Source of the DNA: CAYMLL01 sp964390645 | GTDB lineage: Bacteria > Planctomycetota > UBA8108 | Assembly (NCBI GenBank): GCA_964390645.1 | Contig: CAYMLL010000086.1 | Location: forward strand, 1-24,232 | Length of the DNA stretch: 24,232 bases | Direction of reading: 5' to 3' | Shown: positions 6,035-14,996 of the stretch, piece after piece | How positions within the stretch are numbered: position 1 is the first letter of the stretch | Layout: each line of letters opens with the position of its first letter | The notes under the pieces: model-generated | What the model saw: only the letters and a program-made list of their open reading frames with translations | Database searches by the model: none | Told to the model about the DNA's origin: nothing | Translations under genes and position numbers: made by a program

Positions 6035-8203
6035 ATGAAGACCATCGACTGGGTCGTCCTGGTGCTCTACTTCGTCGGCATGGCCGTGATCGGCTTCCTC
6101 TGCATGAGGAAGGTCAAGAAGCAGGAGGACTTCTTCCTCGGTGGCCGCGCCTTCGGCAAGATCTTTCAGACCTTCGCCGCCTTCGGTGCGGGAACGGGCG
6201 CGAACGATCCGGTCTCGGTCGGCAGCGGCACCTACAGGAGCGGCTTCTCCGGCATCTGGACGGTCCTCTTCTGGCTGCTGGTGACGCCCTTCTACTGGAT
6301 CTTCGCCGTCTGGTTCCGGCGGATGCGACACCTGACGACCGGCGACTGGTTCGTCGAACGCTATCAGTCGAGGTCTCTTGGTGCGGCGTACGCGGTCTTC
6401 GGCATCACGTTCTACATGCTGTACCTGTCAGTGGCATTCTCGGCGGTCGGGAAGGTCTGCGAGCCACTGTTGACGGGCGCCGCGGGAGAGAACATGGAGA
6501 CCTGGCTGGTGCCGTTGATCGGCGTCGTCGTCATCGTCTACGGCGTACTCGGGGGGTTACGCGCCGCCTACTGGACCGACCTGATCCAGGGGGTCTTCAT
6601 TATCCTTCTCTCGGTGATCCTCATCCCCTTCGGGCTGGATCTTCTCGTCGAGAAGTTCGGCTCGCCCGAAAGCGAGGGAACCCTCGACGGCTTCCGTCAT
6701 CTCCACGAGCAGGTGCCGGCGGCCTTCTTCGAGATCACCGGCGGACAGTTCCCCGCGTACTACGTGTTCTGCATCTTCCTGCTGAACCTCGTCGGAATCG
6801 TCGTGCAGCCGCACTTCATCGCCACGGGAGGGGGTTCCGCGAAGAACGAGACCTCCGCGCGGGTCGGGCTGGTCGTCGGTAACTTTCTCAAGCGCTTCTG
6901 CACGGTCGGGTGGGCCCTCACCGGCGTCATCATGCTCGCGCTTCTCTCGGTATACCCCGAAATCGGCAAGGATCCCGACCAGGTCTGGGGGCACGCCGCG
7001 CTGGCCATCCTCGAGCCGCTCGGTTTCGGCCTTGTTGGCCTGATGCTCGCGTGCCTGCTTGCCGCCCTGATGTCCTCGGCTGACTGTTACATGCTCGTCG
7101 GGTCGGCGCTCGTGGTGCGCAACTGCTACGCCGCCTACGTGAAGCGGGACGCGACCGAGAAGGAATACGTCACGGTCGGTCGCATCGTGGGCGCGTTTAT
7201 CGTCGTCGGCGCGGTGATCTTCTCGCTGCTACAGTACGACGTCATCAAGCAGCTGAAGCAAGCGTGGGAGATTCCGGTCGTCTTCGCCGCGCCGTTCTGG
7301 TTCGGCTTGTTCTGGCGACGCGCGACGAAGTGGGCCGCGTGGTTGACCGTGCTCTTCTCCGCTGTCGTCTTCTTCGTCCTGCCGATGACGCTGGCATCCT
7401 TCGTCCCGAGTCTGAGGGAGAGCCCTACGTACACGCGAGCAAATCACTTCGTCACCGTCACGACACAACGTGCCGTCTCGCCGGCAGACGTCGCCCGACG
7501 CGAGGTCGAGATCTCCGCGTGGCAAGACAAGAAGACCGGGATCGACGCCCTCGAGTCTGACGACCAGAAGGATGCCGCGCTTGCCGCTCTCGGGAAGAAG
7601 CCCGAGCCGCTGGCGCTCGGCAGCACCTTCCGGCCGGAGCCGACGAAGTCCGGCGGCAAGGGAATCTTCTGGACGGGTGGCGTCGAGCCCCTGGCTGGAA
7701 GCAACCGGGAGAAGGTGCTGGTCAGCCGGCTAGAGGAGGAAGACGGCACGGTCACCGTGATCGAGCGCTATGCGGACGATGTCCAGCTCGTCGGAAGCGG
7801 GTTCTTCTCGCTCGACTTCATACTCTACGAGGCTCTAGGCGTCGACCTCGAAAGCCTGCCGAATCCGGCGATCGAGGCGCTGCGTCTTCCCTCGCGAGTA
7901 TTCGTGCCGTTCCTCGTCATGTTTCTGCTCAGCTACGTCACTCCGCGTGGCCGCAAGGAGCAGCTCGATCGCTTCTACGTCAAGATGAAGACGCCGACTC
8001 TCACCGACCCGGAGGCCGACCGTGCGGAGCTCGAACGATCCTACGCGGAGCCGACGCGCTTCGACCACCGGAGGCTCTTCCCGGAAACAAGCCTCGAGTT
8101 CCAGAAGCCGACGCGGGTCGATGTCGTGGGCTTCGTCGTCAGCTGTCTCGGAGTCGCGGGGGTCATCTGGCTGGCCGTTTGGGTGGCGGGGATCGGCGGC
8201 TGA
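6035..8203 (+). CDS. Sodium:solute symporter family protein with a large soluble insertion
   Basis: A 722-aa polytopic membrane protein of the SSS (SLC5-like) family, which couples Na+ entry to uptake of sugars, amino acids, carboxylates or similar solutes. The first helix starts at TIDWVVLVLYFVGMAVIGF, followed by the typical cytoplasmic FFLGGRAFGK segment and the FGAGTGANDPVSVGSGTYRSG helix-1/2 region. GGLRAAYWTDLIQG is the family signature near residues 172-185. Roughly residues 455-600 are a hydrophilic insertion, rich in D/E/K, between transmembrane segments, and another hydrophilic stretch precedes the last helix (VVGFVVSCLGVAGVIWLAVWVAG). The start at 6035 is chosen because the preceding 53 codons, open back to 5876, are Arg/Thr-rich and overlap dapL. 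It is divergent from dapL across 145 bp. Substrate not predictable. Confidence 0.88.
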   Translation: MKTIDWVVLVLYFVGMAVIGFLCMRKVKKQEDFFLGGRAFGKIFQTFAAFGAGTGANDPVSVGSGTYRSGFSGIWTVLFWLLVTPFYWIFAVWFRRMRHLTTGDWFVERYQSRSLGAAYAVFGITFYMLYLSVAFSAVGKVCEPLLTGAAGENMETWLVPLIGVVVIVYGVLGGLRAAYWTDLIQGVFIILLSVILIPFGLDLLVEKFGSPESEGTLDGFRHLHEQVPAAFFEITGGQFPAYYVFCIFLLNLVGIVVQPHFIATGGGSAKNETSARVGLVVGNFLKRFCTVGWALTGVIMLALLSVYPEIGKDPDQVWGHAALAILEPLGFGLVGLMLACLLAALMSSADCYMLVGSALVVRNCYAAYVKRDATEKEYVTVGRIVGAFIVVGAVIFSLLQYDVIKQLKQAWEIPVVFAAPFWFGLFWRRATKWAAWLTVLFSAVVFFVLPMTLASFVPSLRESPTYTRANHFVTVTTQRAVSPADVARREVEISAWQDKKTGIDALESDDQKDAALAALGKKPEPLALGSTFRPEPTKSGGKGIFWTGGVEPLAGSNREKVLVSRLEEEDGTVTVIERYADDVQLVGSGFFSLDFILYEALGVDLESLPNPAIEALRLPSRVFVPFLVMFLLSYVTPRGRKEQLDRFYVKMKTPTLTDPEADRAELERSYAEPTRFDHRRLFPETSLEFQKPTRVDVVGFVVSCLGVAGVIWLAVWVAGIGG

Positions 8204-8234
8204 GGAGTTCCGCGGACGACGCGTTGGGCGGCCC

Positions 8235-8248
8235 CCGGGATCGCCCGG
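8235..8248. terminator. Small hairpin between convergent genes
   Basis: CCGGG-ATCG-CCCGG, a 5-bp stem with a 4-base loop, in the 122-bp gap between the symporter gene and the outer-membrane efflux gene. No T-run follows on either strand. In such GC-rich DNA this may be fortuitous. Confidence 0.2.
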
Positions 8249-8325
8249 CGATGGGGCGGCGCACGTTTCGATTCGCTCCTGCCGCGCCCGGAGATCCGGC
8301 TGCACTCTCGCGAGGAGACGAGCGT

Positions 8326-9660
8326 TCAGTCCGCCAGCCCCAGCAAGGCTCGCAAGCGCGCCCACTCCACCGAGATGTCCCGGAGCGACTGCAGTCTCTC
8401 GATCTCGTGCTCCCGGTGTTCCCTGCGCGTCAGCAGGAGCTCTCTGAGCGAAATGTCGCCCGCGTCGTAACGACTCGTCTGCGCTTTTACGATCGCGTGC
8501 GCGCGGGGGAGCACCTCCTCGCGCACGATGCGGTAAACCTCGAGGGACTCACGGAGCCGATGGTACGATGCGCGCACCCCGGCCATCGTCGATTGACGCT
8601 CGCTCTCGCGCTCGTGCCGGGCGACGTCGAGTCGAGCACGCGCAGCCTGCGTCCGGCCTTGGCCGCGGTCGAAGATCGGGACGGGGATGGCGATGCCGAG
8701 ATCCACAGCGTTGGTGTCCGACTCCTCGACGCGACGGTAGAACACACCGACGTCGAGGTCCGGGATGGCTACCGCCTCGGCACGCAGGAGCTCGGCCTCG
8801 GCCGCGGTCACCGTCGCGTCCTGGACGAGCATCCGCGGACTGTCACCGACACGCTCGAGCAGGGTCGCGAGAAGCGGTAGCGATATCTCGTGCTCGAGCT
8901 CGCCCTCGATCTCCGCACCACTGGCGATCTCGACGCCGACGGCCTCTTCCAGGTTGGCGAGAGCGGCGATGTGTTGACCGCGCAGCCCGGCCAGACGCAG
9001 GCTGACGTGAGCGGTCTCGAGTTCAGCGCGCGTCTTCTCGACACGGGGCGCGTCACCGGCCGTGACGCGCTCCGAGGCCACCTTCACGGCCTTCTTCGCG
9101 GTCTCGAGAGCCTCCTCCTCGACCGCGCGAAGTCCGTCGACGAAGAGCAGCAACACGAACGCTGATCGCACCCGACGCTCGATATCGGTGCGCGACTCCT
9201 CCAGCTCCTTCTCGACCCGGACGCGATGGGCCTCGGCTGCTCTCTCGCCGGCGCCAAGGCGGGAACCGAGCGGAATTGGCTGCGTGACACCGACCGGAAA
9301 CTCCGCGGTACCGGTGGTCTTCCCGCTGAAGACCGCAGACTCGACCGTCGCAGAGAAGACCGGATTCGGCATCTTCCCCGCCTGCGCACGCTCGCCCTCG
9401 GCAGCGGTTACCCTGGCGCGCCACGCGGCGAGTTCGGGATGGTGCCGGCGGGCGTGCTCCAGGAGGCGCGGCAGCGCGACCACGCCCGTCCACTGGACGA
9501 CGTCCGGTGACGGACTCCCGGCCTCGACCTCGGTGGAATCGGCTTCATCGACACCATCGACACGAGCGGGCCTCGAGCCACGACCCGGACCTAGACAGCT
9601 GCAAACCGTGGCGCAAAGAAAGAGCGTCGTCGCGAGGCACGAGGGAGATGGTCGGAACAT
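8326..9660 (-). CDS. TolC/CusC-like outer-membrane efflux lipoprotein
   Basis: A 444-aa outer-membrane channel subunit of a tripartite metal efflux pump. The N-terminus has a lipoprotein-type signal with V19-C20-S21-C22 as a likely lipobox, so it is probably lipid-anchored as in CusC. The rest is the two-repeat OEP pattern. Each half has a long alpha-helical hairpin (for example VVALPRLLEHARRHHPELAAW leading into coiled coil) and beta-strand signatures such as NPVFSATVES and the IAIPVPIFDRGQGRTQAARA block, which is typical of CzcC/CusC proteins. The start is placed at 9660, 5 bp after the stop of the RND gene. The frame is open further upstream only as a shadow of that gene. It is the last gene of the operon; the tight spacing indicates co-transcription with the pump and adaptor. 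Confidence 0.88.
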   Translation of the reverse strand: MFRPSPSCLATTLFLCATVCSCLGPGRGSRPARVDGVDEADSTEVEAGSPSPDVVQWTGVVALPRLLEHARRHHPELAAWRARVTAAEGERAQAGKMPNPVFSATVESAVFSGKTTGTAEFPVGVTQPIPLGSRLGAGERAAEAHRVRVEKELEESRTDIERRVRSAFVLLLFVDGLRAVEEEALETAKKAVKVASERVTAGDAPRVEKTRAELETAHVSLRLAGLRGQHIAALANLEEAVGVEIASGAEIEGELEHEISLPLLATLLERVGDSPRMLVQDATVTAAEAELLRAEAVAIPDLDVGVFYRRVEESDTNAVDLGIAIPVPIFDRGQGRTQAARARLDVARHERESERQSTMAGVRASYHRLRESLEVYRIVREEVLPRAHAIVKAQTSRYDAGDISLRELLLTRREHREHEIERLQSLRDISVEWARLRALLGLAD

Positions 9661-9665
9661 GTCGT

Positions 9666-12600
9666 CTACCTCGAGTCTCCGCCGGCGAGACCGACGGGCT
9701 GCTTGCCGAAACGAAGGAAGAGAGCCGGAACGACGATCATGTTGAGGATCGTGGCGCTCACGAGCCCGCAGAGGATCACGATGGCCATCGGCGTCTGGAT
9801 CTCGCTGCCCGGCTCGCCTCCGGAAAACGCCAGCGGCACGAGAGCGAACGCCGTGCCGACGGCGGTCATCAGGATCGGAAGCAGGCGCTCCACCGAGCCA
9901 CGCAGAACGGCCTCGCGAAAGTCGGTGACGCCTTCCTCGCGCTCGAGGTGCCGTACGTGGGAGACGAGCAGGATGCCATTGCGCGTAGCGATGCCGAAGA
10001 CAGTGATACACCCTATCAGCGACGCGACCGACAGAACGCCGCCGCTGACCCAGACGCCCGCTACCGCGCCGATGAGAGCGAGTGGCAGATTGAGCATGAC
10101 GAAGAGCGTGTCACGAACGGACCCGAACGCCATGTGGAGGAGGAAGCCGATGCCGATGATGACGACAAAGCCGAGAGAAAGCACAACGCGATTCGCGGCC
10201 TGAGCGCTCTCGAATTGACCGCCGAGCTCCATGCGGTAGCCTTGACGATTCTCGAAGAGCGGAGAGACTCGCTCGCGAATGTCGCTGACGACCGATCCGA
10301 TGTCACGGCCGACGACGTTGAGTGAGACAACGATCTTGCGCTCGACGTTCTCCCGGCTGATACGGTTCGGCCCGGTCTGCCGCTCGACGTCGGCGAGATC
10401 TCCGAGCCGTACGCGTGCGCCCGACGGTGTGTCGACGGTCAGGCCACGGAGACTTGACAGCGGGTTGCCCTCCTCACGCCCCAGGCGCATGACGATCTCG
10501 ACACGCTTCTGCCCCTCGATGAGCTCCGAGACCCGGAGCCCCTGCACCGCCGCCTCGAGCGTCTTCGACGCCTCTTCGACCGACAGACCGTGACGTGCGA
10601 GCACGGGTCGCTTCCAGCGCACGGAGACGGACTGCACCTCGGTCTGCTGCTCGAGGAGCAGATCCACCACGCCTTCGACCGACTCTATCCGCCGCTCGAC
10701 CGCGGCCCCGAGCGATCGCAGCACGTCGAGGTCGTCTCCGAATATCTTCACGGCGAGATTGGCGCGTGTGCCCGAGAGCATGTGATCGATGCGATGGGAG
10801 ATCGGCTGACCGATCTCTATATTGACACCGCGAACACTCGCCAGATTCCCACGCAGCTCATCGAGAAACATGTCCCGATCGTGCCCGCCGAGGTCGAGAC
10901 GGACCTCGATCTCCGTCGAGTTGACTCCCTGGATGTGCTCGTCGAGCTCCGCGCGACCGGTGCGCCGAGCCGTCGAGACGACCTCGGGACGAGCGAGGAC
11001 GATGTCCTCGACGATACGCGCCAGCCTGTCCGAGTCGGCAAGTGCGATGCCGGGAAGCGTCGTCGCGTTGATGGTCAGCGCACCCTCGTTGAACTCGGGA
11101 AGGAACGACCGACCCGTCAGCGCGAACGCAACGATCGCCCCGACCAGGAGACCCGCCGATGGGGCGGTGACAGCCCAGGGCCGAACGAGAAGAACCTCCA
11201 GCAGGCGCCGGTAGCCTCGCTTCAGGGCGGTGGCAAAGCGTGGCTCGAGATCTCCCCTCACGGCGCGACTGCGAGGAAGCAACCAGAGACAAAGAGCCGG
11301 CGTGACGGTCAGCGCCACGAGAAGAGACGCGGCCAGTGCTACGACGTAGGCGATGCCGAGCGGCTGAAGAAGGCGTCCCTCGACGCCGGGCAGGAAGAAG
11401 ACGGGGACGAACACGAGCACGACGATGAGCGTCGCGAACGCGATCGAACCACGGATTTCCTTGCTTGCTTCGTAGACGACCACCAGCAGGGCTCGTCGCC
11501 GCGCCGTCGGAAGTGTCGCGTTCTGACGCAGGCGCCGCACGACGTTTTCAACATCGATCACCGCGTCGTCGACCAGTGCCCCGATCGCGATGGCCATGCC
11601 CCCGAGCGTCATCGTGTTCATCGTCCCGCCGACGAACTGGAGTGCGATAACCGCCGCCACCAGAGACAGCGGTATAGCCGTCAGCGTGATCAGCGTCGCA
11701 CGGGCGCTGACCAGAAAGACGAGCATGATGATGACGACGAGCGCGCCTCCGTCACGAAGCGCCTCGAGGACGTTGTCGATCGCTACCTCGATGAACTCGC
11801 CCTGGCGAAAGAGATTTCGCTCGATCCGCACACCGGCGGGAGCGCTGGACTCCATGTCGTCGAGGACCTCCAGGAGTCGTCCAGTCAGCTCGAGCGTGTT
11901 CGCCCCGGGCTGCTTTTGCACGGTAACCACGACCGCGGAGCGACCATTCACCGAGGCCTCGCCCCGCGAGGGCGCTTCGCCGACGACCACCTCGCCGAGA
12001 TCGCTCACCACAACCGGTACGCCGTCGTCCTGCCGCACGACGACGGAGCTGATATCCTCGCGGCTACGGAATCGGCCCTCGCCCTGAACGACGTACTCGT
12101 TGCCGTTGTCGTCGATGAAGCCGGCGGAGACGTTTCGGTTGTCCGATCGGAGAGCCGCGTGAACCTCGGCGAACGAGACGTCGTGGCTCGCGAGTCGCGA
12201 CGGTGCGAGAGTCACCTGGTACTGTTTCACCGCGCCGCCGATGACCGAGACTTGCGAGACGCCCGGCACCGCGAGGAGACGCCGCCGCAGTCGGACATCG
12301 ACCCAGGTCCGTACATCAAGGGCGCTGAGGTTGTCGGATCTGACGCCGACGAAGAGAACTTCGCCCATGATCGACGACACGGGCGCCAGGAAGGGCGTCA
12401 CACCTTCCGGCAACTTGTCGTTGACGAGCGAGAGCCTCTCGTCGACGACACGGCGTGCGTCGAGGGGTTCGAAATCCCAGCCGAAGTCGACCGAGATCAC
12501 GGCCACTCCCGGGTGCGTCATCGAGCGGATACGGCGCACTCCCCGGGCGCCGTTCAGCGCAGACTCGACCGGACGGGTGACGCGCCGCTCGAGATCGGTC

Positions 12601-12773
12601 GCGGTCATGCCTCGCGCCTCGCAGAGAATCGTCGCCGTCGGCGCCGTCAGATCCGGAAAGACGTCGATCGGCAAGCGGAGCGCTTGCCAGCCCCCGTAAA
12701 GACAGAGGAGCAGCGCGACGAAGATGACCAGGGCGCGATGGCGCAGCGATGCGTGAATCAGGGCGTCGATCAT
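9666..12773 (-). CDS. Heavy-metal RND efflux pump, CusA/CzcA type
   Basis: A 1035-aa inner-membrane proton-driven pump of the HME-RND class, close in length to CusA and CzcA. The N-terminal helix is followed by LPIDVFPDLTAPTATILCEARG, the HME-type porter start. TM4 reads GGMAIAIGALVDDAVIDVENV near residues 390-408 and carries the acidic residues expected for the proton relay. In the porter domain LPEFNEGALTINATTLPGI and GQPISHRIDHMLSG align by eye with regions that hold CusA's methionine ligands. Here N and H stand where CusA has methionines, so silver/copper specificity is not supported, and cobalt, zinc, nickel or another divalent metal remain open. The gene starts 10 bp after the adaptor stop and ends 5 bp before the outer-membrane gene. 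Family call is firm; metal is not. Confidence 0.93.
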   Translation of the reverse strand: MIDALIHASLRHRALVIFVALLLCLYGGWQALRLPIDVFPDLTAPTATILCEARGMTATDLERRVTRPVESALNGARGVRRIRSMTHPGVAVISVDFGWDFEPLDARRVVDERLSLVNDKLPEGVTPFLAPVSSIMGEVLFVGVRSDNLSALDVRTWVDVRLRRRLLAVPGVSQVSVIGGAVKQYQVTLAPSRLASHDVSFAEVHAALRSDNRNVSAGFIDDNGNEYVVQGEGRFRSREDISSVVVRQDDGVPVVVSDLGEVVVGEAPSRGEASVNGRSAVVVTVQKQPGANTLELTGRLLEVLDDMESSAPAGVRIERNLFRQGEFIEVAIDNVLEALRDGGALVVIIMLVFLVSARATLITLTAIPLSLVAAVIALQFVGGTMNTMTLGGMAIAIGALVDDAVIDVENVVRRLRQNATLPTARRRALLVVVYEASKEIRGSIAFATLIVVLVFVPVFFLPGVEGRLLQPLGIAYVVALAASLLVALTVTPALCLWLLPRSRAVRGDLEPRFATALKRGYRRLLEVLLVRPWAVTAPSAGLLVGAIVAFALTGRSFLPEFNEGALTINATTLPGIALADSDRLARIVEDIVLARPEVVSTARRTGRAELDEHIQGVNSTEIEVRLDLGGHDRDMFLDELRGNLASVRGVNIEIGQPISHRIDHMLSGTRANLAVKIFGDDLDVLRSLGAAVERRIESVEGVVDLLLEQQTEVQSVSVRWKRPVLARHGLSVEEASKTLEAAVQGLRVSELIEGQKRVEIVMRLGREEGNPLSSLRGLTVDTPSGARVRLGDLADVERQTGPNRISRENVERKIVVSLNVVGRDIGSVVSDIRERVSPLFENRQGYRMELGGQFESAQAANRVVLSLGFVVIIGIGFLLHMAFGSVRDTLFVMLNLPLALIGAVAGVWVSGGVLSVASLIGCITVFGIATRNGILLVSHVRHLEREEGVTDFREAVLRGSVERLLPILMTAVGTAFALVPLAFSGGEPGSEIQTPMAIVILCGLVSATILNMIVVPALFLRFGKQPVGLAGGDSR

Positions 12774-12783
12774 GCTGCAGCCC

Positions 12784-14421
12784 TCAGTGGTGGTGCGCGG
12801 GAATCGTCGTTGACTTGCTGGCGAGCCTCACCGCCCACGATGCGCTGGTCACAACGCGATCGCCGGGATCAACGCCCACGGTCACCTCGACACGGTCGCC
12901 GGCGTCGACTCCAACCTGCACGTACCGCTTCTCGAAGCTCTCACCGCCGCGCTGCACGAACACGACGAGCTCTCCGTCCTCGTCTACGAGCGCGGAGCGC
13001 GGTATCGATACGACCTCGAACGACGTGCCCACCGACACCAGAACCTCGACTGACATACCAACCCGCAACCCCTGGTCCTCGTTGCGTGCACGGTAGATGA
13101 ACCCGACCGAGCGGCGAGAGTCGACCTCGACGTCGGTGTGATGGTGCTCGAGGTCCACGTTCCGGACGCCACCACCGGCAGCCGGGACGAGGGCGTAGGC
13201 CTCGGGGGCGCGGGTGGGAAGCACCATTGCGTCCCGCTCCGGAAGAGACGCCTCGACCCACACGACGGACGTGTCGAGCACCTCGTAGATCTCGTCGTGT
13301 GGCGCCACGAGCTCTCCAACCGCGGCATGGACCGATACGATCGAGCCGGATATCGGCGAACGAAGCTCGATGCTCGACGGTCGGTCACCGTTTGACGCAA
13401 TCTTCGACTCCTCGAGGCTCCGGCGCGCTGCGGCGTAGGTCTTCTCCACGCTCAAGGCCGCAACACGCGCGGTGTGCGCGTTATCGAGCTCGAGCTGGAT
13501 GTTCTCGAGATCTCGCGCGGACTTCGCATCCGCACCGGCCAGTCGACGTACGCGATTCTGTCGCTTCAGGGCTGTCTCCAGGGCCTTCTCGGTGCGGGCG
13601 ACCGCCGCGCGAGCGGCCAGGAGCTTGACGTCAAGCTCGACGAGATCGCCGCTCGCCGGGGAGGGCTCGACGAACGCGAGCGTCTCCCCGACCGTCACGA
13701 TACGACCCTCGCCGGCCAGCCGTACACCTCCGATCCCTCGCAGACGACCGACCACCGGCGTGCTGACATGAGCACGCGCCCCGGAAATCTCTCGTACACG
13801 ACCGGGGTAACGCCGCCGCCGAATGACGTCCCGGCGCTCCGCCACCTCGGTCCGCATCGATAGCCTCCACTGCTCCTCCTTGAGGTAGACGATGCCGTCA
13901 TCGTCTTCCTCGGTGGCGGAATCGAGAGCCGAGGCGCGATCCGGGTGGACGACGACTGGAGGACAGTCGACCGTCCACTCCGTCGAGTCGAACGGTAGTC
14001 GAACCTGGAGCTTCCATACTCCGGGACGTGGCAAGGCGCGCGGACCGATGTAGATACCATCCCGGGTCGGTTTGTCGAACGGAAGCTCCAGCCGGTCGCC
14101 CTGTTCGTGCGTGAACAGCAGCGTGGCCGGGCCCTCGCGACGCGGTTCGCCGGAGCGCCACCTGGAGACGTGTACGATGAACCGCACATCCGATCCAGCG
14201 ACCGCGCTCTCGTACTCGGCGAATACTTCGATCTGCTGATCCCAGACGGTGAACACGACGGTCGGCAGGTGATCCTCGTCGACGTCCTCCCCGGATGAGT
14301 TGCCGGATCCAGAATGAGCGGCTGCACCGGTGGAAGAACCACGCGAACAGCCGCCTCCCGGGAGGAGAACAACGACGGAGAGGAGGAACAAGATGAGACT
14401 GTGAGACGCTCGCTCGGACAT
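12784..14421 (-). CDS. CusB/CzcB-like periplasmic adaptor lipoprotein
   Basis: A 545-aa membrane-fusion protein linking the RND pump to the outer-membrane channel. The signal peptide ends in a lipobox-like PGGGC with C25, suggesting a lipid anchor. Residues about 50-145 are an extra N-terminal beta domain seen in many metal adaptors (from VFTVWDQQIEVFAEY to PRPGVWKLQVRL). The barrel-sandwich half lies at 204-255, a coiled-coil hairpin at 260-342, the second half at 352-395 (LRSPISGSIVSVHAAVGELV), then the beta-barrel and membrane-proximal domains. It contains LEHHHTDVEVD and ends in three histidines, plausible metal ligands. The start at 14421 is chosen over the longer open frame to 14505 because it gives a clean signal peptide and has GGGG about 10 bases upstream. 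Confidence 0.9.
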   Translation of the reverse strand: MSERASHSLILFLLSVVVLLPGGGCSRGSSTGAAAHSGSGNSSGEDVDEDHLPTVVFTVWDQQIEVFAEYESAVAGSDVRFIVHVSRWRSGEPRREGPATLLFTHEQGDRLELPFDKPTRDGIYIGPRALPRPGVWKLQVRLPFDSTEWTVDCPPVVVHPDRASALDSATEEDDDGIVYLKEEQWRLSMRTEVAERRDVIRRRRYPGRVREISGARAHVSTPVVGRLRGIGGVRLAGEGRIVTVGETLAFVEPSPASGDLVELDVKLLAARAAVARTEKALETALKRQNRVRRLAGADAKSARDLENIQLELDNAHTARVAALSVEKTYAAARRSLEESKIASNGDRPSSIELRSPISGSIVSVHAAVGELVAPHDEIYEVLDTSVVWVEASLPERDAMVLPTRAPEAYALVPAAGGGVRNVDLEHHHTDVEVDSRRSVGFIYRARNEDQGLRVGMSVEVLVSVGTSFEVVSIPRSALVDEDGELVVFVQRGGESFEKRYVQVGVDAGDRVEVTVGVDPGDRVVTSASWAVRLASKSTTIPAHHH

Positions 14422-14480
14422 GAGACAAACCCCACGCTGAAGCAACGGAACAATCAGCTTCAAATCTGTGCGACGGTCGA

Positions 14481-14498
14481 CTCCGTTCGTGAACGGAG
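14481..14498. promoter_or_regulatory. Perfect 7-bp inverted repeat upstream of the adaptor gene
   Basis: CTCCGTT-CGTG-AACGGAG is a perfect inverted repeat in the 135-bp gap between the His-rich gene and the adaptor gene, 59 bp past the former's stop. It could be an operator for a metal-responsive regulator, an mRNA-processing or attenuating hairpin, or a weak terminator. No T-run follows in the direction of transcription, so simple termination is the less likely reading. Confidence 0.4.
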
Positions 14499-14556
14499 GA
14501 CGCACGGGCCCGCGAGGACATGAAGCGTCAGATACGACCGGGGAGTCAGGCTGGAG

Positions 14557-14991
14557 TCAGACGAACTCGGGGGGAGCACGCGGACGGGCGGTGAGCAGCC
14601 GCCTGGCGAGAGGCTGACAGGCGGCCCCGAAGCCGAGGACCGCCCCGGTGGCGACGGAACGCGACTCGAAGCCCGTGGAACGAGCGGACGGCACGACCCA
14701 CGGCAGCTTCGGTGCCGAGACGATGGCTCCGTCGATGTCCGTATGCTTGTGTTCGTGCTCGTGGTGCGAGTGAAAATGTGCCTTGCGGGCGCAGCCGTCG
14801 GCAAGGTCGTCGACATGCGAGTGCGACGCCATCCGGCCGCTGTGCTCGTGTGGCTCGGTCGAGAAGTGGTAAGGGAGGTAGATGGCGCTCGCCCAGAGAA
14901 AGGCGGCAGCGCTCAGGACGGCCGTGCGCAGAGGCCGAGGGGCGCAAGGATCCCCTCTTGATGAGAACGGTCTGGACATGGCAAACAGCAT
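14557..14991 (-). CDS. Small histidine-rich membrane-anchored protein, first gene of the metal efflux operon
   Basis: A 144-aa protein with no family recognised. Residues 21-41 (LRTAVLSAAAFLWASAIYLPY) form one transmembrane or uncleaved signal segment. Residues 42-83 then hold 12 histidines, including the cluster HFHSHHEHEHKH at 72-83, and one cysteine (C67). The rest is Pro/Arg-rich, with a mildly hydrophobic stretch at 112-125. The His cluster strongly suggests binding of Zn, Ni, Co or Cu outside the membrane. Position, at the head of the adaptor-pump-channel genes on the same strand, suggests a metal chaperone or sensor for the pump. Start choice: GGAGG lies 5 bases before the second of two consecutive ATGs (14991) and only 2 before the first (14994). 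The frame is open to 15213, but that part overlaps the divergent gene's leader. That it is a real gene is likely but not certain. Confidence 0.68.
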   Translation of the reverse strand: MLFAMSRPFSSRGDPCAPRPLRTAVLSAAAFLWASAIYLPYHFSTEPHEHSGRMASHSHVDDLADGCARKAHFHSHHEHEHKHTDIDGAIVSAPKLPWVVPSARSTGFESRSVATGAVLGFGAACQPLARRLLTARPRAPPEFV

Positions 14992-14996
14992 CATAA

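Noticed and set aside
5890..6045. 52-codon N-terminal extension of dapL
   Set aside because: The family N-terminus begins at MARINDHY, and the extension is Arg/Cys-rich and overlaps the divergent gene's upstream region.
9661..10011. Upstream extension of the outer-membrane efflux gene
   Set aside because: It lies within the RND pump gene in another frame. The ATG at 9660 gives a proper lipoprotein signal.
10590..13100. 836-codon open frame on the plus strand opposite the RND pump and adaptor genes
   Set aside because: It is antisense to two strongly conserved proteins, its product is rich in Arg, Asp and His without domains, and long antisense frames are expected from the G/C-rich third positions here.
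14542..14560. Direct repeat ggagtcag, two copies 11 bp apart
   Set aside because: Eight bases only, overlapping the stop codon of the His-rich gene; could easily be chance.
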